Below are positions 12,962-20,604 of a stretch of DNA of 22,166 bases, piece by piece. How positions within the stretch are numbered: position 1 is the first letter of the stretch; each line of letters starts with the position of its first letter. The stretch is from a virus. The position numbers and the translations under genes were made by a program. A model generated the notes under the pieces. It was not told the origin of the DNA and did no database searches. It saw nothing but the letters and a program-made list of their open reading frames with translations. The DNA is taken from the IMG/VR virus record IMGVR_UViG_3300044858_000473, positions 1 to 22,166 of that record; one strand, written 5' to 3'.

Positions 12962-13587
12962 GCAAACATCCGCATCCGTCGATACGGCTCAACCAACTGA
13001 GCCATGTCAGGGTCAAGGAATCGAGAGACACGAATAGCACCGAGGTCACCGAACCCGGCAACACCGAGAGGGCTGTCCAACCGTTTGAACAATCGTGATG
13101 CTTGGATGATGCACGCCTGCTTCACAGGTGATGGCACGGTGGCCCACCCGTAGCGGGCGGTGACTTGCACGAGGGCTTGTTCACCGTAGTTGGCGTTGAC
13201 GGTGGGGAACAGGTAGTCGCCAACGGCACGCAGTTTGTTGAACGACCATTCGATGCCATCCAAGTATCCGTTCAACGGTTCAAGTTGCACATCCGTAGCC
13301 GACCATGTCACATCAAAGTTTCCATCAGCAAACGTCGAGGTCTTCAAGATGAACCCGGTGGTCGTGTAGATGTCGTCAATGTCGCACACGTATTCGGTGT
13401 TCGCTTGGTAGACGCGAACCGTTGCAGAACCATACGCCCAGAACTGTCGGTTGCAATAGCCGTCAATCAAACGGGATGCAGATTCGGTTGCGCTGTCAAT
13501 GAGCGTGTCGTCGGCCGTGTCAGCCGTACCGATTCTGAGAGCGGCCTTGACTTCTGCCCTGGTCGCGTAACCGTTCGTGATTGTCAT
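12958..13587 (-). CDS. Head-tail connector (gp6-like adaptor)
   Basis: A 209-aa protein with the helical start typical of head-tail adaptors: YATRAEVKAALRIG, then DDTLIDSATESASRLIDGYC and NRQFW. A central beta section (VRVYQANTEYVCDIDDIY) is followed by a C-terminal helical section, with YGWATVPSPVKQACIIQASR, RLDSPLG and a final MAQLVEPYRRMRMF. The VPxPVKQAxxxxAxRLxKRxxSPLG block is a good marker for this family, which docks under the portal. It follows the glycan cassette with a 12-base gap and only a weak AGGAT site, so expression probably depends on read-through from the cassette. Confidence 0.85.
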   Translation of the reverse strand: MTITNGYATRAEVKAALRIGTADTADDTLIDSATESASRLIDGYCNRQFWAYGSATVRVYQANTEYVCDIDDIYTTTGFILKTSTFADGNFDVTWSATDVQLEPLNGYLDGIEWSFNKLRAVGDYLFPTVNANYGEQALVQVTARYGWATVPSPVKQACIIQASRLFKRLDSPLGVAGFGDLGAIRVSRFLDPDMAQLVEPYRRMRMFA

Positions 13588-13599
13588 GGTGGCTCAATC

Positions 13600-14286
13600 C
13601 TACTCAATCCAGTCCTTGCGTCGGGCAACACCAATGCCGAAGAACGAACCATTGACCGATTCATACTGTTCAACGAACTCCCAGAAATCGTGCGTCTGGG
13701 AATACTTATCACGATGCTCCAACCAATACTGTCGAACCGCTGGACACGAATCCGACGAGATGTCATGGAACACCTGGATGTTGCAATGCCCCACCGTGGC
13801 CTCGGCATCATCCTTCACACCTTCATACGAATGATCGCCATCGACGAACACGACATCAAAGAACTGGTCGCCGACCCAAGCCTTGAAACTATCCAACCTC
13901 GTGTCCTCTTGCCGATACTCAAACTCGGTGAGCATCGGCGGCTGGTCAATCAAATCCACCGCTATTGCCCGCACGAACCCAGGGTTCATACGACGCAACG
14001 TCTCGGCCTGCACGACGAACGTCCCACCATGCCGAGTTCCTATCTCTAGGTAAGACCGAACCATTGACGCCGTTGACGCAAGCCACGCCATGTACGGGGC
14101 GAACTGGCATGGGTACTGCCAAATCCGCAAACCTAATCCAGGGCTATTCAACATCAGTTCTGGCAACTCCTCCGGATTCTCGTCGTTGAAACCGAACTCC
14201 GCCAACAACTTTTCCCACACCTCAACCCGACACAACGCCTCTGCACTTGACGTCTCCAATCGCTCTCGCACCAACTCAACAGACAT
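13600..14286 (-). CDS. SAM-dependent methyltransferase of the glycan cassette
   Basis: A 228-aa class I methyltransferase. YLEIGTRHGGTF (about 79-90) is the SAM-binding glycine-rich loop; VDLIDQ and later VVFVDGDHSYEGVKDD (about 145-160) match the CmcI/Methyltransf_24 group, which often methylates sugar or peptide hydroxyls; HD at 174-175 adds likely metal or active-site residues. The ATG at 14286 is preferred over the TTG at 14289 because AAGGAG lies exactly 7 bases upstream. It overlaps the third glycosyltransferase gene by 11 bases, so it belongs to the same cassette. The substrate is probably a sugar added by the neighbouring transferases, although this is inferred from order only. Confidence 0.8.
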   Translation of the reverse strand: MSVELVRERLETSSAEALCRVEVWEKLLAEFGFNDENPEELPELMLNSPGLGLRIWQYPCQFAPYMAWLASTASMVRSYLEIGTRHGGTFVVQAETLRRMNPGFVRAIAVDLIDQPPMLTEFEYRQEDTRLDSFKAWVGDQFFDVVFVDGDHSYEGVKDDAEATVGHCNIQVFHDISSDSCPAVRQYWLEHRDKYSQTHDFWEFVEQYESVNGSFFGIGVARRKDWIE

Positions 14287-15127
14287 CAAGCAACTCCTTC
14301 ACCTCACGCTCAAACACCGAACGATTCTTCGCCACCCAACCTTGATACACAAGTTGCGAAGCAGAAGGACTCTCACGATCCATCAACTCAGCCACCTTCC
14401 CAATCACCTCATCCAACGTCTCAAACTTGTACCAGTTTGACAACGGCATGTCTTCCCAGTAGGTGGCCGACCCGATGTATGTCGACATCACAAGACACCC
14501 GGCCAACGCCGCCTCACGAGGCAAACGGTCCCGCCCCGGATGCTTACCGAAATCCACATACACCTTCGAAGCGTGCAACACCTCCGACACTCCAAGACTG
14601 TCCATGCCACCCAACTCGGCAACTTGGAACCGACCCGACTGCACGAACGGTCGCAGCAACCCAGCATCCTTCGCAGGGTTCACCACTACCTGCGGCTGCC
14701 TCTCACGCAACACAGGTTGCACCGACACCCAATCGGTCAACATCATCCGCTTGCCCTTGTCACGGACATGGTCCCAGGCGTACTCAGATTGGCAGAGATG
14801 CAACGAAATCTTGTCGAGGTTCCGTTGTCCATGGGTGCCGAAGTTGCCGACGCTCAGCCACCACAACGCGCAACGGTTCTTGAACGTGCTCGCCATCTCA
14901 GGCCAAATCTCAGGCAACACGACCAACGCATCCTCGGGCACCTGGTCTCGGAGAATCTTCGGGCAGACATAATGCTGATAGGGCTGCGGAGTTGTGTGCG
15001 GTGCGAACGGCCAATAGAGGATGGCAGCCGATCCACGCTCAACATGGTTCGCGGTGTGCACCAACTGGTGCATCGCCTCAGGCCCACCAGTCACAGCATT
15101 CGCCGGGCACACCACCACCAGTTTCAA
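14276..15127 (-). CDS. Glycosyltransferase, GT-B-like
   Basis: A 283-aa protein. From the TTG at 15127, which overlaps the GT2 stop in a TTGA arrangement, the peptide reads MKLVVVCPANAVTGGPEAMH, the usual start of this group; a longer frame to 15163 would only add a non-homologous extension inside the GT2 gene. A central section contains YVCPKILRDQ and CQSEYAWDHV. The C-terminal part has VDFGKHPGRDRLPREAALAG, a nucleotide-sugar domain signature of phage and bacterial GT-B transferases in which DFGxHPGxDRxPREAA takes the place of the E-x7-E motif. The donor sugar cannot be told from sequence. It overlaps the methyltransferase gene by 11 bases. Confidence 0.75.
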   Translation of the reverse strand: MKLVVVCPANAVTGGPEAMHQLVHTANHVERGSAAILYWPFAPHTTPQPYQHYVCPKILRDQVPEDALVVLPEIWPEMASTFKNRCALWWLSVGNFGTHGQRNLDKISLHLCQSEYAWDHVRDKGKRMMLTDWVSVQPVLRERQPQVVVNPAKDAGLLRPFVQSGRFQVAELGGMDSLGVSEVLHASKVYVDFGKHPGRDRLPREAALAGCLVMSTYIGSATYWEDMPLSNWYKFETLDEVIGKVAELMDRESPSASQLVYQGWVAKNRSVFEREVKELLDVC

Positions 15128-15774
15128 TCCCACCCCAACTCCAATCGTCGGTTCAAATCCCAATCCAACGGCAGGTCTGCAATCATCCGTTGCTCGAACA
15201 GCCGTCGGTTCGCATCAAAGGTTGCTTGGTTGCGCATCTGGAACTTTGCGTTTGATTGCAGGGTGCTGGAGTTGCGGTGGTTGATGGCAGCCGAAGAACG
15301 GTGAATGTCCACACCTTTGCGTTGGGCTCGCACCTCGTAGTCGTTGTCCTCAAAATACGCAGGATGGTAGCCCTCGTGGAACAGTCCGACCTGCTGCACC
15401 ACTTGTGAACCCAACCAGAAACACGACCACGGTGGCTTGCCACCCAACACCAGATTCGTTGACGACGCCTGGGCAAAGAAGTCGGCGACACCGTTGAGGC
15501 CGAACCCGACATCATGGTTGACGATCATCCACCCGGTGGACTTGCAGGTTGCTTTGATACCAAGATTCCAAGATGCTGCAACACCGAGATTGGTTGGCAT
15601 CCGATAGTGGAAGATGCGTTGCGCCTTCGTGGTGTGTGGCTCCCATGTCGGATGGTTGCCGTTGTCGATGACGACCAGGTCAATGATGCGCCCATCAAAC
15701 GACGTCAGCATCGAATCCACTCGCTCATGCTCGGTCAAGACCGGCACGATTACGACTGGGACAAGCGGCACCAT
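15124..15774 (-). CDS. Glycosyltransferase family 2-like (GT-A)
   Basis: A 216-aa GT-A enzyme. An N-terminal strand (VVIVPVLTEHERVDSML) leads to LVVIDNGN at 33-40, NLGVAASWNLGI at 62-73, and a D-x-D-like NHDVGF at 86-91 that would bind metal and the nucleotide sugar. AYFEDNDYEVRAQRKG (139-154) provides the acidic catalytic-base region (E142, D143). These are the ordered features of GT2 inverting transferases, in a short form without membrane segments. The start at 15774 has GGAG about 9 bases upstream and overlaps the GT4 gene by 25 bases. It probably extends the glycan begun by one of the neighbouring enzymes. Confidence 0.85.
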   Translation of the reverse strand: MVPLVPVVIVPVLTEHERVDSMLTSFDGRIIDLVVIDNGNHPTWEPHTTKAQRIFHYRMPTNLGVAASWNLGIKATCKSTGWMIVNHDVGFGLNGVADFFAQASSTNLVLGGKPPWSCFWLGSQVVQQVGLFHEGYHPAYFEDNDYEVRAQRKGVDIHRSSAAINHRNSSTLQSNAKFQMRNQATFDANRRLFEQRMIADLPLDWDLNRRLELGWD

Positions 15775-17051
15775 TCTGCAATCTCCTTCATCGCTGGCTT
15801 CCAGTAGGTCTCATAGACGTGGTCGGCTTCGTACTGTTTGGCGAAGTCAATCGCCTTCTGCGAACGGCCACGGCCACGGGCATACGCCTGCTCGAGTCCG
15901 TTGAGGATGCTGGGCACCGACGGGGTCAAGAACCATGAGGCTTGGGCTGGGTCCCAATACGGTTGCCCGTCTGCTATCCAACCGTCACCACACAGCTCAG
16001 GTTGCGCTGTGAAGCGTGAAACCACCACAGGCGTCCCACACGCCTGGGCTTCCACCACAGGGATGCCAAAGCCCTCTCCCATGCTCGCAGCCAGATACAC
16101 GTCTGCGGCCGTGTAGAGGGCTGCCATAGCGTTCTGAGGCAAGCCCATCCGGTAGGTGTACGGATCGCAGTAACGGATGCGAGACTCGTCAATGCCACAC
16201 ATGTGAGCCAACAACTTCAAGTCAATGCCACCCATGGAGGCCGACTGCTCGGTGTGCATGTAGAGCACCGCATCGTCATGTTTCTGGGCAAACATGCTGA
16301 ACGCCATGAAGTTCTCAGCGAACGCCTTGCGGGGAGGATGCGCACCTTTGTTCACGCTCGTCATCATCACAACGAACTTGTCTTCTGAGAAGCCCATGAT
16401 GTCTCGCCCGGTGATGACCTTGCCGTGGTTGTCTTTGATGTGGGCAGTCGGTTTGAACACCGACTCGATACCGTGCGGCACGTAGACGTTGCGAATCCCA
16501 AAGTTGTTCAGTTGCTCATGCCCGAACTTGGACATTGAAATCGGCATCACATTCGGACGTTGACACCAGGCTGCGACATCCGGTGGGCAAGGCTGATGGT
16601 CAATCGGAACCCACGACGCAATGTTGGGAACCTTCTCCAAACTTGGAGACTTCAACACCCAGACATCAAACAATGTCATCAACAGTTTCGGCAGGTTTGA
16701 ACCTTGTGTCCAATCCATCCAGTGTGCAGCGACGATGTCGTCGCTGTATGCGTTCATTCCTCGCGGATAGATTTTGATTCCGTTCCACGTTGACGTGGAC
16801 GCTTCGAGGCCGTAGATGGAGTGGATTGCGATTTCGTGCCCGTCTTGGATGAGCCTTTTCGTGGCTTGCTGGGTTTGCTGACCGTAGCCTGTTCCTGCCC
16901 ATGGGGCGTTGGAATACCAGAGTGCTCGGACTGCGTCCGGGGATCTACGACTGACTCCTCTGGCAAGTGAGCTACGCCCCGCTGCAAGAGCAGGATCGCC
17001 TCCGGGCCCGGTAAGTCCAATGGGACTCCCTTGATGATTACTCGCATTCAC
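15750..17051 (-). CDS. Glycosyltransferase family 4-like (GT-B); start of frame doubtful
   Basis: A 433-residue frame. From residue 42 it is a clear GT4 transferase: RALWYSNAPWAGTGYGQQT (42-60) is the acceptor-side glycine loop, SVNKGAHPPRK (232-242) the typical donor-side opening, and GEGFGIPVVEAQACGTPVV (325-343) carries the E-x7-E pair E326 and E334. It would retain stereochemistry and transfer a sugar from a nucleotide donor. Residues 1-40 are Gly/Pro/Ser-rich, have low GC at third codon positions (about 39% by hand count) and do not resemble the family. The only in-frame start before the GT domain is a GTG at 17051. Over the same bases the frame from the ATG at 17047 codes better, so the true protein probably crosses from that frame near 16939. 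The catalytic call is firm; the N-terminus is not. Confidence 0.85.
   Translation of the reverse strand: MNASNHQGSPIGLTGPGGDPALAAGRSSLARGVSRRSPDAVRALWYSNAPWAGTGYGQQTQQATKRLIQDGHEIAIHSIYGLEASTSTWNGIKIYPRGMNAYSDDIVAAHWMDWTQGSNLPKLLMTLFDVWVLKSPSLEKVPNIASWVPIDHQPCPPDVAAWCQRPNVMPISMSKFGHEQLNNFGIRNVYVPHGIESVFKPTAHIKDNHGKVITGRDIMGFSEDKFVVMMTSVNKGAHPPRKAFAENFMAFSMFAQKHDDAVLYMHTEQSASMGGIDLKLLAHMCGIDESRIRYCDPYTYRMGLPQNAMAALYTAADVYLAASMGEGFGIPVVEAQACGTPVVVSRFTAQPELCGDGWIADGQPYWDPAQASWFLTPSVPSILNGLEQAYARGRGRSQKAIDFAKQYEADHVYETYWKPAMKEIAEWCRLSQS
16754..17047 (-). CDS. Overlapping frame whose first ~36 codons look real (N-terminal part of the GT4 gene or a small protein)
   Basis: The ATG at 17047 has AAGGAG 9 bases upstream. 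It begins MRVIIKGVPLDLPGPEAILL, continues LQRGVAHLPEESVVDP, and reads like a small folded domain similar in pattern to the 57-aa protein at 12377..12550. GC at third codon positions over these 36 codons is about 69% by hand count, like the genes around it, against about 39% for the competing GT4 frame. Past the bases near 16939 the picture reverses: this frame becomes Ser/Lys/Thr-rich junk and the GT4 frame becomes clearly coding. The simplest reading is one protein joined by a -1 shift at GATCCCCGG, either programmed or from an indel. A separate small gene is the alternative. Confidence 0.45.
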   Translation of the reverse strand: MRVIIKGVPLDLPGPEAILLLQRGVAHLPEESVVDPRTQSEHSGIPTPHGQEQATVSKPSKPRKGSSKTGTKSQSTPSTASKRPRQRGTESKSIREE

Positions 17052-17091
17052 GCAGTCTCCTTTCGCAGGTTGCAGGGTTTATCAGTTGTAA

Positions 17092-17129
17092 TGGGCCGAC
17101 GCGACCCTGCGTTGTTTCGCGTCGGCCCA
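17092..17129 (-). terminator. 12-bp GC-rich hairpin after the capsid gene
   Basis: The minus strand reads TGGGCCGACGCG, a 14-base loop AAACAACGCAGGGT, then CGCGTCGGCCCA: a perfect 12-bp stem. It begins 30 bases after the capsid stop and is followed by ATTACAAC, with no U-run. It could be a U-less terminator or attenuator of the kind discussed for high-GC actinobacteria, or a 3' structure protecting the capsid mRNA. Either would lower or uncouple expression of the glycan cassette relative to capsid protein. Partial termination is inferred because essential connector genes lie downstream. Confidence 0.6.
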
Positions 17130-17159
17130 CCAAACTGTATTCGGTGGTAACTCTTTGAA

Positions 17160-18341
17160 CTAGCTGTTCGCGTTCTTGTAGAACTTGACGTGGCTGGTTT
17201 GTGGGAGGTTACCGTCCACGCGCATTGTGGCGCGGAAGGTGACGAGGTCCGCACTGAATGCGAAGTCGTCCGAACGGTCCAGACGGAGGCCGCCTGCCAT
17301 GCGTACGTAGTACGAAGGCAAGTGTCCGAAGATGACCGACTTGGTTGCCGAAGCGTTCGAGGCCATTGCTGGGTTCTCGAACACTGGGTAGCTCAGGACA
17401 CGGTCGTTTCCGTCAGCCAACGCTGGGCTGAAGATGTACGAGCCGTTGTTGTCCTTCAGCTTGCGAACGACACCCAATGACTGGGTGTTCATCATCCAGC
17501 CGACACCAGGCAAACGACGTGCTGCACCGTCAAGGCTGTACGCCAAGTCGATGAGGTTGTCTGCGGTGAAGGTTGGACCCGAGGCTGTGCCAGTCACAGC
17601 CGAGGAGGCTGCGGTGACGATACCGAGTGGGAGCGTGGTGCCCGTACCGACTGTCAGGTCGTTGTTGACCTTGAAGCCGAGTGCGTTACCGGTCTGGGTT
17701 GCGAGGAAGGCGAGGATGTCCACGCCCGAGTCCTCGATGAGTTCACGCGACAGTTGCACCAGGAACGAATACTTGTATGCGCCCAGGGTGATGAAGCTGT
17801 TGAACGTCGGGTCGGACTCAGCGATGGCTGTGCCTTCACCGGTGATTGCTGCCGTTGACCAACCAGCCTGCGATGGGATCTGGAGGTTTTCGCCACCAGC
17901 CGTGCGGAGGGTTGTTGAGGTCTCAAGCATTGGACCGACGAGTCGGGCCTGCTCAATCACTTGGTTGTAGAACGACGTTGGAACTGGTGCGCCAGTCGAA
18001 GTCTTGACGACGTCGCGCTGTTCAAACGTGTAGCCACGGGTTTCGCCACGGGCCATTGAACGGATGACATCCGCATCAAAGGTCTGTGCCTTCTCCGTAC
18101 GAACCTGGCCGACGAGGTCGCGAGTAGCGGCCTCAATCTTGGCCTCACGGACAACATCAGCCTTCAAGGCTTCAATGCGTGCCGCACGCTCGTTCAGCTC
18201 TTCGTTCATCTTGCTGTATGACGCCTCTTCTTCAGAGGTGAGGTCGCGCTTCTCTGCGGCTGCGGTGTCAAGAAGAGCTTTCGCTGCATCCCAAGCACGC
18301 TGACGCTGCTCGACTTGTCGTTGAATGTAATCGTTTGACAT
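17160..18341 (-). CDS. Major capsid protein, HK97 fold
   Basis: A 393-aa protein. Residues 1-75 are a charged coiled coil (RQVEQRQRAWDAAKALLDT, then LTSEEEASYSKMNEELNER), the scaffold-like delta domain that the prohead protease removes. The mature part shows typical HK97-family blocks: VPTSFYNQVIEQARLVGPML, the E-loop-like AITGEGTAIAESDPTFNSF, LGAYKYSFLVQLSRELIEDS, then ALGFKVNNDLTVGTG and GWMMNTQSLGVVRKLKD with a closing FGHLPSYYVRMAGGLR. It forms the icosahedral shell. AAAGGA lies 7 bases upstream of the ATG. A possible promoter lies in the 113-base gap before it and a strong hairpin follows it, so the most abundant virion protein may have its own expression unit. Confidence 0.95.
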   Translation of the reverse strand: MSNDYIQRQVEQRQRAWDAAKALLDTAAAEKRDLTSEEEASYSKMNEELNERAARIEALKADVVREAKIEAATRDLVGQVRTEKAQTFDADVIRSMARGETRGYTFEQRDVVKTSTGAPVPTSFYNQVIEQARLVGPMLETSTTLRTAGGENLQIPSQAGWSTAAITGEGTAIAESDPTFNSFITLGAYKYSFLVQLSRELIEDSGVDILAFLATQTGNALGFKVNNDLTVGTGTTLPLGIVTAASSAVTGTASGPTFTADNLIDLAYSLDGAARRLPGVGWMMNTQSLGVVRKLKDNNGSYIFSPALADGNDRVLSYPVFENPAMASNASATKSVIFGHLPSYYVRMAGGLRLDRSDDFAFSADLVTFRATMRVDGNLPQTSHVKFYKNANS

Positions 18342-18383
18342 TGGGTGTCCTTTCAGACGTTAGGTATTCGTGGTACGCAAGGG

Positions 18384-18412
18384 TTTGTATCGCATCCAGC
18401 GAGGCACCTCAA
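18384..18412 (-). promoter_or_regulatory. Possible sigma70-type promoter of the capsid gene
   Basis: In the 113-base gap between protease and capsid, the minus strand has TTGAGG, a 17-base spacer and TACAAA, each matching four of six consensus bases. The spacing is ideal and the capsid start lies about 43 bases downstream. The gap also contains a small hairpin, CACAC AGTC GTGTG (18434..18447). The match is modest and could be chance. Confidence 0.3.
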
Positions 18413-18454
18413 CTGGTAGTCGTAGCGGCTCCGCACACGACTGTGTGAAGAATA

Positions 18455-19174
18455 CTAGGCGATGGTCTTCAGCAGGTCAAGTTGTTTGGCCATGATGCCA
18501 ATACGTGACGGAGTGGAAGTCGGCTCGGGTTGCTTGCGCAACTTGCCGACAACTTCGCTCAACAACCCAGCCTGCTCGTCGTTCAACTCCGACCCGGCTT
18601 CGAGCACGGTGATCGCTGCAGCAAGTTTGTCTGGGTCAACCTGGGTGCGTTCGGCAAGGATGTCGAGACTGCGCACGCTGGCCGTTGTTGCTTCGTAGGC
18701 AGGGAAGCCGGTCACGACGGACACTTCATACAGACGGACTTCTTTGAGTTCGCGTGTTGAGCCGTCGTCGGAATACTTGTCGCCGCCACGAGGCACCGAG
18801 AAGCCGAACGACATCGAATCGACATCGCCGCGTTGCATGAGGATGGACAAGTCACGGCCGACCGTCGTTGGTGGCAGGTCTGCGTCAACTAGCAAACCTT
18901 TGGAATCTTCCTCCAGGCGCAACGTCCCGGCACGAGTGGTGGCGAGCAACATGTTGGAGTCATGGTTCAGATACATGCGCACGTTGTTGCGTGAGTTCAA
19001 AGACTTCTTGAATGCACCAGGCATCACCATCTCGGTGAATGGCAACGGTTGCGATGGTGAGTTGAACACGGCAGCGTACCCACGGAACGACATGTATTCG
19101 TTGTCGTCATCAACGGTTGAACGAATCTCAAACTCGCTGAACTGGACTCTGCGTGTCTCAACTTTATCGGTCAT
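18455..19174 (-). CDS. Prohead protease (HK97 family, peptidase S78)
   Basis: A 239-aa serine protease. FRGYAAVFNSPSQPLPFTEM (about 30-49) and MPGAFKKSL are the standard opening of the family; LNHD (69-72) supplies the catalytic His (H71) and DSMSFGFSVP (about 119-128) the catalytic Ser region; VRLYEVSVVTGFPAY is the conserved closing block. A helical tail (about 165-239) may contact the scaffold. The protease matures the head by removing capsid delta domains and then itself. The frame opens with two ATGs: the first overlaps the preceding stop (ATGA) but its GAGG is only 2 bases away, whereas the second (19174) has GAGG at 5 bases, so the second is chosen. Confidence 0.9.
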   Translation of the reverse strand: MTDKVETRRVQFSEFEIRSTVDDDNEYMSFRGYAAVFNSPSQPLPFTEMVMPGAFKKSLNSRNNVRMYLNHDSNMLLATTRAGTLRLEEDSKGLLVDADLPPTTVGRDLSILMQRGDVDSMSFGFSVPRGGDKYSDDGSTRELKEVRLYEVSVVTGFPAYEATTASVRSLDILAERTQVDPDKLAAAITVLEAGSELNDEQAGLLSEVVGKLRKQPEPTSTPSRIGIMAKQLDLLKTIA

Positions 19175-20334
19175 CATTTCCTCGAAGATCGTGGGTGGCC
19201 TTTTGGAAGGAGGTCATTGTCTGTGATGTATGCAGCATTCGCAGGTCTGCCACGCTTCAAGAGTACCAAGAAAGCGTTGACCCTTGCCATAGACCACGCA
19301 GCTCTGCTAATGCCAGGACGATGAGACGTCGAGTAGGCACCCGACCCGCGACGATAGACAGCACGCAACATCCCAGGAGTTGCCCGCTTCCAAGTCGGAT
19401 CACCTGCATCCAACGAGTCGTTGTGCTCAGTGACTTTGTTCTTCAAACTTGTTTCGATTGCTTCGGTCAACTCAATCGTTCCCGACCCTGCAGCCTTACC
19501 GGCTGAACCTTCAGGGTTCACTTTGGAACCTTTGATTTGGTCTTTCGCAGGTGCAGGTGCGTCGGCGCGTTCAGCCTTCACCTTCTCCGACTGACGCTCA
19601 AACCATTGCAACGCAGGTTGCGGATCAGTCGGGTCCATGCCCCACAAATAGAACGCAACCGCACCAGGCCCAGGGAACTGCTCATTGTTCGGATTGCTGT
19701 TTTGAACTGCATCCAAATCAACCATGTGGCGTGCACCCCAAGCAGCGGCACGCACAACCTTGTCCTCGGTCACTCGACCTGCTGCCAAGTCACGGGCTTC
19801 ACGAATCGTCTTGTCTGTGACACCGTCACCAGCCAACCCTTTGCCGTAATAGTCCAAACCTTTGCGGGCGTTGCTGCGAATGTAGACGGGAACATCGAAG
19901 GACAGTTGGCGGAAGATGTTGATGAACGGAGCCGAGTAGTAGGCGTCTTCACCGCTGATGTTGCCAGTCTGAATCGTTTGCCCTGGGTTGTCGTTCGGTA
20001 TTCCCTCGACTGGTTCCCATGCTGCGCAGTAGTAGGCAGGTGCGACCAACGCATCCCACCGTTTGCAGTAGAAGTTTTTGTAGTAGCCGCAGTTGCCACA
20101 GTTGCGATTCGCAGGAACATCAGGTGACGACGCAGGCCGATAGGCAGCAGGCAGGTTCGGTGACACGCGCTCGTTGTAATCGCCACCCGGTTCCAAATCC
20201 TCAGCAATCGACACCGCAACCATCTGAGCGATAGCAGCTTCTTTCGTGGTGTGGCAACCGATTACTTCACCGTCTTCTTTGACGGTGGCAAAGCCGTTGC
20301 ATCCGGCCGCAGAGTCATCAACGAAATAAGGCAT
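19174..20334 (-). CDS. Head-module protein with a four-cysteine motif
   Basis: A 386-aa protein. The ATG at 20334 shares one base with the preceding stop (TGATG) and gives MPYFVDDSAAGCNGF, then DGEVIGCHTTKEAAIAQMVA, the usual N-terminal block of this phage group; the longer frame to 20355 is rejected. Residues 79-106 carry C-x2-C-x7-C-x12-C-x2-W (C79, C82, C90, C103), a likely metal or cluster site. Residues 153-250 (IRSNARKGLDYYGKG, ... REARDLAAGRVTEDKVVRAA ... AFYLWG) and 318-380 (MLRAVYRRGSGAYSTSHRPG ... NDLLPKGH) are two further blocks I recall as recurring in phage head proteins of unknown function. Position between portal and protease suggests a head-assembly or packaged protein. The biochemical role is not known. 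Confidence 0.65.
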   Translation of the reverse strand: MPYFVDDSAAGCNGFATVKEDGEVIGCHTTKEAAIAQMVAVSIAEDLEPGGDYNERVSPNLPAAYRPASSPDVPANRNCGNCGYYKNFYCKRWDALVAPAYYCAAWEPVEGIPNDNPGQTIQTGNISGEDAYYSAPFINIFRQLSFDVPVYIRSNARKGLDYYGKGLAGDGVTDKTIREARDLAAGRVTEDKVVRAAAWGARHMVDLDAVQNSNPNNEQFPGPGAVAFYLWGMDPTDPQPALQWFERQSEKVKAERADAPAPAKDQIKGSKVNPEGSAGKAAGSGTIELTEAIETSLKNKVTEHNDSLDAGDPTWKRATPGMLRAVYRRGSGAYSTSHRPGISRAAWSMARVNAFLVLLKRGRPANAAYITDNDLLPKGHPRSSRK

Positions 20335-20597
20335 CAGGGAGTCACATGCAACCAAGAGACGTCGTGGCTACCTTTGGTGGAGATTGCGTACAGCACTTGC
20401 TCAGCAAAGATTTGAATGTCAATCGAATCAGACTTGAGAATGCCGTGACCCGTTGACGTGGTGACAGCGGCACCACCAACAAACACCGTGTCCGTGTTGT
20501 CTCGGTTCGTGATGTGCACAATCCCAGGCATTGACTGGGGACTGTTGAGTTGAGCAACTGCCGTACCGACAGCGACTTGACCTTGTGTGATTGCCAT
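20334..20597 (-). CDS. Small virion protein, possible head decoration or fibre
   Basis: An 87-aa beta-rich protein: TQGQVAVGTAVAQLNS, PGIVHITNRDNTDTVFVGGA, AAVTTSTGHGILKSDSI, then QVLYAISTKGSHDVSWLHV. The alternating strands with a V..GTAV.QL opening, a TD-xVFVGxxxVTxxxGxxL centre and a LYAISxxGxxxVxxLHV end are a common phage small-virion-protein pattern, often listed as a decoration or adaptor protein. GAGGT lies 5 bases before the ATG at 20597, and its stop is shared with the next start. The exact place in the particle cannot be read from the sequence. Confidence 0.65.
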   Translation of the reverse strand: MAITQGQVAVGTAVAQLNSPQSMPGIVHITNRDNTDTVFVGGAAVTTSTGHGILKSDSIDIQIFAEQVLYAISTKGSHDVSWLHVTP

Positions 20598-20604
20598 GAT
20601 TACC

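Noticed and set aside
13165-14049. A 294-codon plus-strand frame across connector and methyltransferase
   Set aside because: It spans two clear minus-strand genes and their junction, lacks domain-like content and reflects codon bias of the genuine strand.
14540-15304. A 254-codon plus-strand frame
   Set aside because: It is His/Arg-rich shadow coding opposite two glycosyltransferases that carry intact motifs.
20335-20355. Upstream start of the four-cysteine head protein
   Set aside because: The extra seven residues lie inside the previous gene, while the ATG at 20334 forms a TGATG coupling and gives the family-like start MPYFV.
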